A stretch of DNA of 64,000 nucleotides from Serripes groenlandicus (taxonomy: Eukaryota; Mollusca; Bivalvia; Cardiida; Cardiidae): assembly GCA_031761405.1 (NCBI GenBank), contig JASEVX010000013.1:37638743-37702742 (forward strand), read 5' to 3'. The notes beneath the pieces were generated by a model. It saw only the letters and a list, made by a program, of their open reading frames with translations, was not told the DNA's origin and did no database searches. Shown here in pieces: positions 46,717 to 57,582 of this stretch (positions are counted from its first letter, which is position 1; every line of letters starts with the position of its first letter). The translations under genes and the position numbers were made by a program.

Positions 46717-47573
46717 CAAGAGGCCCATGAGGGCCTATGCTCAACTGGTATGGTTATTTGGTCATTTTCAATCCAGAGCATGTATGTATGGTGAAGATCA
46801 GATAGTAAATGGAGCCTCTATTGTGTTCACATGCTCAATTATAGCAATTTGGACAATTTCAAGGGCCATAATCCAGTCTTGCATGGGCGGATCTGGCTGG
46901 TTTACGAAAGGAACTGAGCTCTCATGGATATCTAACTACTGTATAAGTTTGGTTGAGATACAATCAAAAGTGAAGACTGTATCGTGTTAACAAGCTCTTT
47001 TATAGCAATTTTGACCATTTCAAGGGCCATAATCCAGTCATGCATGGGCGGATCTGGCTGGTTTTCGAAAGGAACCGAGCTCTTATGAATATCTAACTAC
47101 TGTATAAGTTTGGTTGAGATACAATAAAAAAAGGAGACTGTATTGTGTTAACAAGCTCTTTTATAGCAATTTTGACCATTTCAAGGGCCATAATCCAGTC
47201 ATGCATGGGCGGATCTGTGGCTGGTTTTCGAAAGGAACCGAGCTCTCATGGATATCTAACTACTGTATAAGTTTGGTTGAGATACAATCAAAAGTGAAGA
47301 CTGTGTCGTGTTAACAAGCTCTTTTATAGCAATTTTGACCATTTCAAGGGCCATAATCCAGTCATGCATGGGCGGATCTGTGGCTGGTTTTCGAAAGGAA
47401 CCGAGCTCTCATGGATATCTAACTACTGTATAAGTTTGGTTGAGATACAATCAAAAGTGAAGACTGTATCGTGTTAACAAGAAATTGTTTACGGACGGAC
47501 GCACACACGCACGGACGACGGACAAATCGCCACGACATAAGCCTTTCTGGCCTTTGGCCAGTAGAGCTAAAAA
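46717..47573 (+). mobile_element. Pearl-like element with ~162-bp core repeats
   Basis: Begins GAACAAGAGGCCCATGAGGG CC (hairpin), has about four core units with AATTTTGACCATTTCAAGGG CCATAATCCAG and GTATAAGTTTGGTTGAGATA, then ACGGACGGACGCACACACGC, and ends with the hairpin CTTTCTGGCCTTTGGCCAGT AGAGCTAAAAA. The core units are almost identical. Confidence 0.78.
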
Positions 47574-47699
47574 CCCGTAACTTTAATGTTGAGCTATATA
47601 TATATATAAACGCAAAGTTAAAAAATACAAGTAATTAAAAAAAAAATCAAAATGTTTGACCCAAAATCCCGTTAATTATGTTGAAGTACTTTATTTAAG

Positions 47700-48325
47700 A
47701 AATGTGTGTGCATAATTTAAAAACAATCTAAGAAAAAATGAATAAGCTATGTCCAAATCTCAAAATCCACCAAAAAACACAAAATATCATGTTTTTTACC
47801 CCAAAAAGAAGGTCACACTCAGCATCTTTAGCATACAATGTGAAAAAAGTAACTGTAGGATTGCAAGCAATACCATAATCCCCTACCGGTTTGCACGTTT
47901 TGACTTATTAATATTCTAAGTCCAAAAAGGGGCATAACTCATAAAAAAATTGACGAAATCCCATGAAACGCGAACTTGATCTGTGACACATGATTACAGA
48001 GGCATATACAAAATTTCAGCTCAATACCTCAAAGCATGTAGAAAAAAAATGCGGAAAACGAATATTCTAAGTCCAAAAAGGGGCATAACTCATTAAAAAA
48101 TTGACGAAATCCCAGGAAACGCGAACTTGATCTGTGACACATGATTACAAAGGCATATACAAAATTTCAGCTCAATACCTCAAAGCATGTAGAAAAAAAG
48201 TGCGGAAAACTGATTTGCCGGACTGACTGACTGACTGACAGATGGACTGACTGACGGACGGACTGATGGACGGAGTGCAAACCTAATAGTCCCCTTCGGC
48301 ACGCCGGTAGGGGACTAAAAAGGTA
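47700..48325 (+). mobile_element. Pearl-like element with a TAGTCCCC hairpin end
   Basis: Two 147-bp core units (CTAAGTCCAAAAAGGGGCAT, GAACTTGATCTGTGACACAT) at 47915-48205, then GACTGACTGACTGACAGATG, ACGGACGGACTGATGGACGG and the end hairpin TAGTCCCCTTCGGCACGCCG GTAGGGGACTAAAAAGG. Confidence 0.72.
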
Positions 48326-48699
48326 TAAGATATAACTGTATTCCAAATATGAAAGCCCTAGTACCAGTACTTATTGAGAATAATTAAAAACTTTAACCTT
48401 GAGCTAAACGCAAATGTTTGACACCGCCGTCGCCAGAAAAAGCAACACCTTAGTCCCGCTTTCGCAACTTCGTCGCAGTGAGATAATAAAACCATAGTGA
48501 ATGAAAAGTTATCATAATGATCATAATTACGATGAATTTCAAAATAAACATAATTTGTGCAGGGGGATATATACATGTATATATTAGTTATCAAGCAAAA
48601 TGCACAGTTTGGAAAGTTGGAAAGAACTTTGATAGACTTGTAAATCATAATAAAACCATAGTGAATAAAAAACATCATAATAATCATAATTACAATCAA

Positions 48700-48950
48700 T
48701 ATCAAAACAAGCAAATTCAGAGAATTCTGGTCCCCCGCCAGGGTCAAGGTCACAAGGTCAAAAAAATTGGTATTGATGGAAAGGGGTTGTCACAAGGAAT
48801 ACACATGTGAAATATGAAAGCAGTACCTATTACGGTTCAGAAGTTATGACCAAGGTTAAAGTTTTTGTGACAGCGTGACGGAGGGACGGACTGACTGACG
48901 AATGAGAAATAATAGTCCCCACGCTTTCGCTAAAGCGGGGGACAATAAAC
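48700..48950 (+). mobile_element. Pearl-like element 3' part (CCCCACGCTTTCGC end)
   Basis: AGGGTCAAGGTCACAAGGTC AA, AGTTATGACCAAGGTTAAAG, GACGGAGGGACGGACTGACT and a terminal hairpin AATAGTCCCCACGCTTTCGC / GCGGGGGACAATAA. Confidence 0.6.
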
Positions 48951-49209
48951 ATTCTTTGTGGAGGGTGATATACACATGTATATATATATATATATATGTG
49001 AAACGTTATAGTTATCAAAGCAAGTAAAAATGCACAGTTTTGAAAGTTGGCAAGAACTTAGAAAGACTTATAAATCTTAATAAACTTATAGCAAATGAAA
49101 GATAAACATAATTACAGTGAATATGGAAATAAACATAAATAAGGCGACTTTGAAGTTCTGAATAAACATAATGGGTGGAGGATCATGAAAAAATAAAGTG
49201 CACCTGTCC

Positions 49210-49439
49210 TTAACCCTTTCCCTCATATAGACGCTTTCTGACGCCTCTGCAGCAGACGGCTTTTTGAAAACATAATGACAAAAGAAAAAATTGCTCAAAA
49301 CTAGCAATTTCTCCTTTTGCCACAATGTTTTCCACTTTTAGTCATAGGTTATCCATTCAATTATAGAGATTTTCCATTTTTTGACAAAATATGTTCAAAG
49401 TCGTCTGCTGCAGAATTGTCGTATGAGGGAAAGGGTTAA
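49210..49439. mobile_element. TTAA palindromic MITE copy
   Basis: TTAACCCTTTCCCTCATATA ... GTATGAGGGAAAGGGTTAA, 230 bp, with every family landmark. Confidence 0.8.
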
Positions 49440-49479
49440 GACCAACTTTGAATAGCATACCACACTTTTAGTTTCACAA

Positions 49480-50030
49480 TTACTCATTATTATCTGCATA
49501 AATGACCGTGCAAATAACGATCAAAGACCAGATCATTGCCCTCCCATAGGTGGTCTTAATACACAGATCCCAATGTACTTGTATAATGCGAATACACATG
49601 TATGACCCTGCAATCAAAGACCACCTGTGAACAAAGACCAGATTGTGTTGCCTTCCCATAGGTGGTCTTAATACACAGATCCCAATGTACTTGTATAATG
49701 CAAATACACATGTATGACCCTGTAATTAAAGACCACCTGTGAACAAAGACCAGATTGTTGCCTTCCCATTGGTGGTCTTAATACACAGATCCCAATGTAC
49801 TTGTATAATGCGAATACACATGTATGACCCTGAAATTAAAGACCACTTGTGAACAAAGACCAGATCGTTGCCTTCCCATTGGTGGTCTTAATACACAGGT
49901 CCCACTGTACTTGTATAATGTGAATACACATGTATGATTCTGCAATTAAAGACCACCTGTGAACAAAGACCAGCTAGTTGCCTTCCCATGGGTGGTCTTT
50001 ATACACAGGTCCAACTGTTTATTTGAAGCT
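49480..50030. repeat. Tandem array of GACCAC-type element, ~111-bp unit, five copies
   Basis: Units AAAGACCACCTGTGAACAAA GACCAGATTGTTGCC ... CCATTGGTGGTCTTAATACA CAGATCCCAATGTACTTG. AGACCACCTGTG and the later GGTGGTCTT are inverted, so each unit is itself a hairpin. Confidence 0.8.
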
Positions 50031-50088
50031 ATATAGTTTTAAACTATGTAAAGAACACTGACATTTTTCATAGACAAACAACAACGTA

Positions 50089-50318
50089 TTAATCCCTTTC
50101 CCACATACAACATATCTGCAGCAGACGACTTTGAAAACATACCCGAACAAATGTGAAAAACCCCTTTAAATGAAAGTACAATAATTGAATAGAGTTGAAA
50201 ACATGGTACCAAAAGCAGAAATTGCTTGTTTTGAGCAATTTCTTCTTTTGTCACCATGTTTTCAAAAAACCGTCTGCTGCAGAGGCATCAGAAAGCATCT
50301 ATATGAGGGATAAGGTTA
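50089..50318. mobile_element. TTAA palindromic MITE copy
   Basis: TTAATCCCTTTCCCACATAC ... ATATGAGGGATAAGGTTAA. Confidence 0.72.
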
Positions 50319-50464
50319 ACAAGGAGTTTAGTACTACACAAACAAAAAACATCACTCGCTACACTTTTGTAATAAACAATATTGAAAAAAAAACCAGCCA
50401 TTACTTAATCTCATTGTCTTTTAACACCTACCCAGGAACACCTCTGAAAGGACATGACTCATGA

Positions 50465-51190
50465 TCACTAAACCCTTTCCCAGATGTACATGCGCTTTTG
50501 ATGCATTTGCAGCAGTCAACTTTTAAAAACATCGTGGGAAATAGAGAAATTGCTCACAATACTCACATTCTAAAGTTAAGACTTTTTTCCACATTTTTAT
50601 CCCCGGATGATTTCAAAGTTGTTTGCTGCAAATATTTTTCTAATGTAAGACTTAAATGGCATTCAAATAGTTTTCTCAAATTGTTCCATTCTTGATATTA
50701 ATCTTATTCACTCTTTTTTTCAGGATGTTTCCAATTTCGTTAAAGTCAAATATACCACATCAGGTAGGATCAATATGTAATTGGCATGGTTTTTTTTCAT
50801 AAATATTTCTAAAATCTAATTGCTTCAAAAGCAAAAACAAAAAATAAAATAACAAATAGAAAATAATATTACAAATTTTAGGAATAACAAAAGCAAATAA
50901 ATATTAAACTTGTAACAGAGAAAATAAACAATTTAAAAATATCTCAACAAAATTATGCTCCAATATATGCGACACTCTAATTCGTAAATTCTCTTTTGAC
51001 TACAATGTTTTCAAAAAGGTTAATATTGTTCTGTTTTAGTCTCAAATATATATGGCACTCTTTTCTTTTAACCCTTTTCCGGAGGAAAGGAATTTGTTTA
51101 AGTGTCTATGACGCTTGTTTTCCAATCCTATGTACATAACATGTATTACTTATATACTAATGTGCAACTATTTCTCAATAAAATATGTTT
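50465..51190. other. Intergenic sequence with eroded MITE traces
   Basis: 50470-50640 is a decayed TTAA-MITE (AAACCCTTTCCCAGATGTAC, GCAGCAGTCAAC). 50640-51190 is AT-rich with nothing recognised. Confidence 0.4.
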
Positions 51191-51192
51191 AA

Positions 51193-51373
51193 ACTAACCC
51201 TTTTCTGACATACAACAAATCTGTAGAAGAGAAATTCCTAAAAACTTAGAAATATAGAAAATCTCTATTAATGATGGTACAATTACTAAAAAAAGTTGAA
51301 AACATTGTGGCAAAAACAAAAAGACGTCTGCTGCAGATGCTTCAGAGAGCATCGTTATGTGGGAAAGGGTTAA
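51193..51373. mobile_element. TTAA palindromic MITE copy (short)
   Basis: ACTAACCCTTTTCTGACATA ... TATGTGGGAAAGGGTTAA; central hairpin deleted. Another degraded copy occupies about 51520-51715. Confidence 0.6.
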
Positions 51374-51890
51374 TACAGTAGGTTAGCTCTATTTGCTACT
51401 TGGTGACAGGGCCATAACCTGTATTTCCGAAGAATATAAAATATATATTTATAAAAGATTTGTAGCATAAACCTTTCTCTGATAAAGCTAAATTTTGAAA
51501 CCTCTGCAGCTATTGATTTTCAAACCTTTCCCACATACATCAAATCAGTAGCATACGACTTTGAAATCATCTGGAGAAAAATATGGAAACTATATATATA
51601 TATATATATAAGTTTAGTTGTGGCAAAAATAGAAATCGCTCTTTTTGTCACTATGCTTTCAAAAGATGTCTGCTGCAGTGGCATCAGAAAGCATTTGCAT
51701 GTGGGAAAGGGGTTAAAAACAAATGTATCATTTTGAGCAATTTTTTCTTTTTACCACAATGTTTTTGAAAATTGTCTGCTGCAGTGGCACCAACAGTCAA
51801 GTATTTCCCAGAGAGGATTTTACTTTTGGCATAATTTTCATGTCTGAATCAAAACATCCAGTGAGAATACTTAAAGTCCAGCCACAATTC

Positions 51891-52203
51891 TCAATTCTTA
51901 TCACTAGAATTCTTATCGTTATCAATTTGCTTTGCATATTCATCAACAGTATACACTACACCATCATCACCTTGACCTTGATTTTGACCCTGTCCTTGAC
52001 CTTGACTTTGACCATCCTCACCATCCCCAGTATAAGGTTCATAGTCTTTGAAGGCGATTTCCTCGTAAGTTGTACTGTCTATGGCCTGTAAGCGTCGATC
52101 GATTTTATCACTGGTGTCATGTGACTTACCATATTGTTCTAATATTTCGATCGTTTTCGTTCTTTCGAAGCGTTTGGCATCGTCTAGAGGCGTAAATCCC
52201 CAC
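51891..52203 (-). CDS. GLS: GLS terminal exon: second ankyrin repeat, Q/G-rich tail, stop
   Basis: Acceptor ATTTCAG before 52203; phase 2 in; stop TGA at 51893-51891. It encodes [25 protein letters not shown], then a tail of about 76 residues with [12 protein letters not shown], a Gln-Gly dipeptide run and [14 protein letters not shown] strong donor-like sequence (TATG followed by GTAAGT) lies inside the exon at 52130, so a shorter spliced isoform is possible. I prefer read-through because the frame stays open to a stop. Confidence 0.78.
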
Positions 52204-55200
52204 CTGAAATGATAAATGGATATCTCAAGAGCTCTTTAACCCTTCCCTCATATAGACGCTTTCTGCAGCAGACGACTTTTTGAAAACATAGTGACAAAAG
52301 AAGAAATTGATCGAAACGAGCAATTTCTCCTTTTGACACAATGTTTTCCACTTTTATTCATAGCTTATCCATTCAATTAAAGAGATTTTTTTACAAAATA
52401 TGTTCAAAGTCGTCTGCTGCATAGTTGTCGTATGAGGGAAAGGGTTAAAGTCCTTCCTACAAACAACAAATTAGCAGCTGACTGACTTAGAAAACATCTA
52501 AGCAAAAGTACGGATAATCTTTTAAAGTATTATAATTGAATAGGTTGTGAACATTATGTCTTAACCCTTTCCCTCATATAGATGTTTTCTGACGACTCTG
52601 CAGCAGACGGCTTTTTCAAAACATAGTGACAAAAGAAGAAATTGCTCAAAACGAGCAATTTCTCCTTTTGCCACAATGTTTTCCACTTTTAGTCACAGGT
52701 TATCCATTCAATTATTATAAGAGATTTTCTATTTAATTGACAAAATATGTTCAAAGTCGTCTGCTGCAGAATTGTCGTATGAGGGAAAGGGTCAATCGAG
52801 AACAAATTGCTCATCATGAGCAATTTAAAAAATGATGAGCAATTTAAAAAACAAACAAGAAACCACTGAAGACGGTAAGGCCGGATTGTCGGCAGTTTGA
52901 CCTTGAAAATCGACAAACCAAGGTCAAGGTCAAAGTAGCCATAGAAATCAATAGAACTTGTTACTGGTTACCTTCAGGCAAAGTTTCAAGTTTGTAACCC
53001 TTTCTAGTGCTGAGATTTTGCCTCAACCTGAGACTTTAACCAAAATGGACAGACAGACAGACAGAGGGACAGACGGACGGACATCGCCAATCTATAGACC
53101 GGAATTGCTAGAGCAATCTGGCCAAAAATTGTGGCTTAAGGAGAGAATGCTCAATATGACAATTTGCCCTTTGTTTTCTTCGACTGCAGATGCGTCATAA
53201 TGAGTCTACATGTAGGATTGATTGTTTCGTTTTGTACGCCATTTTACAAAAACTTTTCAGTTATATCACGTCGTTTCCTGGGTAAGTTACAAGTACTACC
53301 GGTCCATTTATCCTGACACCAGCCAGTTAGTCGTAATGCTGACCCTGAGCGCCAAGAAGGGCAGCCATTTATAACATTTTTAATGTTTTTGGTATGACCA
53401 GACTGGGGATAGAACTCGCAACTTCTTGCACCAGACTGTGGTGTCGTCATTATGTATAGCAAAGAATATTTTAATACAATTGGGCTTGACTGGAAAGTGT
53501 AGTAAAAACTCGACCACTCACAGAGCTCTAGAAAAAGGGGCGTTTTGCATGATATAAAATTCTTTTTTGACCCTCTAACTTAATGTTGTTGGTACTCAAA
53601 AGAATCGTCTCAGGGAGACAATTCTGTTGAGTACCCACAACATAGGATTTGCTTGGATAATAAGAGAGATATTGTAGGGAAAACAGCTGTTTATCCCTCC
53701 TTATCTCGACCACTGCACTCACCTGTCTTTCAATACTGGATTACATTTACATTTATGAATGAGAAATTTCACAACACTTTCATGACCCTCAGCAGCTCCT
53801 ATATGAAGAGCCGTCCTTCCATCATAATCAGCCTGATCCATGTCTGTTCCACTTAAGGCTCTCCTGCCAAACAAATACACAATGACTGATCAAACTTTTC
53901 CCAATATAAAACAAATCTCAAGCAGAAGACACACCAATATTGAAAATCATTAAAAAGTAAAGATTAATTGATTGGTGTTTTAAGCGCCTTTCAAAATTTT
54001 TATAGTTATATCACTGTGTTTCCTGGGTAAGTACTACTGGTCCATTTAACCTGACACCAGCCAGTCAGTTGTCATGCCAACCCTGCAATCCTGAGCGCCA
54101 GGGAAGGCAGCCATTACTACCATTTTTGAAGACACTGACACTGCTAGGGATTGAATCAAAATACTTAAAAATATTACGTTCCCCGAGTAAAAAGCAAGCT
54201 GAGCTATAAAAGTAGTTATTGAACAAACCTGAAAACATTGGAGAAAATGGAGAATTTTCTCATTATGTGCCTTTTTTCCTTTTGCATTATTTTTCAAAAG
54301 TCAACTTTATGTTGGACATGGTTAAACTAGATATAAAGTCCAACCTGTGTATAAAGACCACTCATAGGAAGGGAACAATATGGTCTCTCTTCACAGGTGG
54401 TCTTTAACTACAGGGTCATTTATGTGAATATGAGTTATCGAGAAAGTATAAGTGTGGTTGCTATACACAGGGAAGTGTTATTTTCACACATGACCAAGCC
54501 ACAAGTAATTTAAACAAGAGGGCCATGATGGCCCTATATCGCTCACCTGATTTAATAGAACTTCAATAGTTTTCAAAGTTTTTACTCTATACATATAAGG
54601 AGAACAAGCAAACATGTGGCCATGTTTTTCAACGGATCAGATTTATTTGAACAACCTTGGTAGAAAGTCATCACAATAATTTTTAAATCAGGCAGGTGCT
54701 TTTGGACAAGAAGATTTTCAAAGATTTTACAATGCACATATAAGGAAAACAAGCTCCGCCCCTGGCGGCCATGTTTTTCAATGGATCGGATTAATTTGAA
54801 CAATTTTGGTAGAAGGTCCCCAAAGGAACAATTGTGCCAAATTATCTTTAAATCGGCCAGTACTTTTTGAAAAGATGATTTTTAAAGATTTTACAATGCA
54901 CATATAAGGAAAAAAAGCTCCATGTTTTTCAACCGATCTGAAAAATTTGAACAATCTTGGTAGAGGGTGCCCCAAGGAACATTTGTGCAAAATTATTTTC
55001 AAATAAAGCTAGTACTTATGGACAAGAAGATTTTTAAAGTTTTGGCAATTTTCCCCTTTTCTGATGCCGCAGCAACCAAAGTTCTACTTGGAATTAAATT
55101 CTTTGAACAACTTTAAAAGAGGACCACCTAAGGAACATTCCTGTGAAGTTATTTTGAAATCAGTCAAATGGTTTAGTAGGAGAAGTCATTTATAGGAAGT

Positions 55201-57551
55201 TGTTAACAGACGGACGTACAGACGACGCAGGACGACAACGGACGCCGGATGATCACAAAAGCTCACCTCACATTTAGTGCTTAGGTGAGCTAAAAAAAAA
55301 AAGTGATGTTCAAGTATAGGTATATGGTTCAATGTTACATCTTAACCCTTTCTGACTTGAAAACTTTAAGTAAAAAATATGGAAATTCCATAAATGAAAG
55401 AATGGTGATTGATTGATTGATTGGTGCTTTTCTCCGCTTTCAAGATAATAGGGGTGCATTATGAGTAACAAGTTTATTAGGTGGACATCTCGACTATTTA
55501 CCATAGCAGTGTGATACAAACCTTAACCCTTTCCCTCATACGACAATCCTGCAGCAGACGACTTTGAACCTATTTTGTCATAACATCTCCATAATTGAAT
55601 GGATAACCTATGACTAAAAGTGGAAAACATTGTGACAAAAGGAGAAATTGCACGTTTTGTGCAATTTCTTCTTTTGTCACTATGTTTTCAAAGAGCTGTC
55701 TGCTGCAGAGGCGTCAGAAAGCATCTATATGAGGGAAAGGGTTAAGCAATTCAATTAACTCCTACCTTAATGCTTTTGTGCCTGGATTAACATGTTAGGA
55801 CATAGACATAGACATGGTTTATTATGCATATACAGATAAACCTATGTTAAAGACCACCCTTGTATAGTGACTCCCTGTCTGTAGATTTGATTGATTGATT
55901 GGGGCTTAATGAGGTTTTCAACAATTGTTCAGTCATATCACTGCTTTTCCACATATACTGTAAACCCAATGATGAAAGACGAATGATGCTTGTCACAGTG
56001 ACTTTTGTCAAAGGTCTGAAGGAATGTTGGCCGAGCTGGGATTCTAACTCACAACCCCTGGATTGACAGCCTGCGTCACCCCTGATTGAGCTACCAAGGC
56101 TCGACTCCAATCTATAGCATCCACACCTTTAATTTTACAATTACTCATTTTATGCACAAATGACACTGTAATTAAAGACCACCTGTGAACAGAGCCCAGA
56201 TTTTTCTCTTACCATGGGTGGTCTTTAAACACAGGTTGGACTGTATAAACATGCCTCTTACAAAACAAATGAAACTAGAAATACTGTGAGCAAAGCTCAC
56301 TAAAGAATACCCCCCGCTCCCCTCCCAAAGCATCGGATACATTGGTAAAGTTTCTACTTTGCTTATCTTCCCTTGGAAGAATCTGAGGAGAAAAATCTTC
56401 CTTCATGCATATCTACATATAATGTGTAGCCTTCATATACAGTTTGACTCAGTAGTGCTTACAAGAAATGTGGAGGTATGTGCACAGGAGTCCCTCGCAG
56501 GTAACCTCTAAGTTGAATTATCTGCCCTTGGAAGAATCTGAGGCGTATGATCTTCCTTCATGCATATCTACATATGATGTGTAACCTTCATGTAAAGTTT
56601 GAACCAAATCCATTGAGCCGTTTAGGAGGAGTAGTGCTTACAAGAAATGTGGAGGTATGTGCACAGGAGTCCCTCGCAGGTAACCTCTAAGTTGAATTAT
56701 CTGCCCTTGGAAGAATCCGATACATATGATCTTCCTTCATGCATATCTACATATGATGTGTAACCTTCATGTAAAGTTTGACCCAAATCCATTGAGCCAT
56801 TTAGGAGGAGTAGTGCTTACAAGAGATGTGGAGGTATGTGCACAGGAGTCCCTCGCAGGTAACCTCTAAGTTGAATTATCTGCCCTTGGAAGAATCCGAG
56901 GCGTATGATCTTCCTTCATGCATATCTACATATGATGTGTAACCTTCATGTAAAGTTTGAACCAAATCCATTGAGCCGTTTAGGAGGAGTAGTGCTTACA
57001 AGAAATGTGGAGGTATGTGCACAGGAGTCCCTCGCAGGTAACCTCTAAGTTAAATTATCTGCCCTTGGAAGAATCCGAGGCGTATGATCTTCCTTCATGC
57101 ATATCTACATATGATGAGTAACCTTCATGTAAAGTTTGAACCAAATCCATTGAGACGTTTAGGAGGAGTAGTGCTTACAAGAAATGTGGAGGTATGTGCA
57201 CAGGAGTCCCTCGCAGGTAACCTCTAAGTTGAATTATCTGCCCTTGGAAGAATCCGAGGCATATGATCTTCCTTTATGCATATCTACATATGATGTGTAA
57301 CCTTCATGTAAAGTTTGACCCAAATCCATTGAGCCGTTTAGGAGGAGTAGTGCTTACAAGAAATGTGGAGGTATGTGCACAGGAGTCCCTCGCAGGTAAC
57401 CTCTAAGTTGAATTATCTGCCCTTGGAAGAATCCGAGGCGTATGATCTTCCTTCATGCATATCTACATATGATGTGTAACCTTCATGTAAAGTTTGAACC
57501 AAATCCATTGAGCCGTTTAGGAGGAGTAGTGCTTACAAGAAATGTGGACAT

Positions 57552-57582
<31 letters not shown>

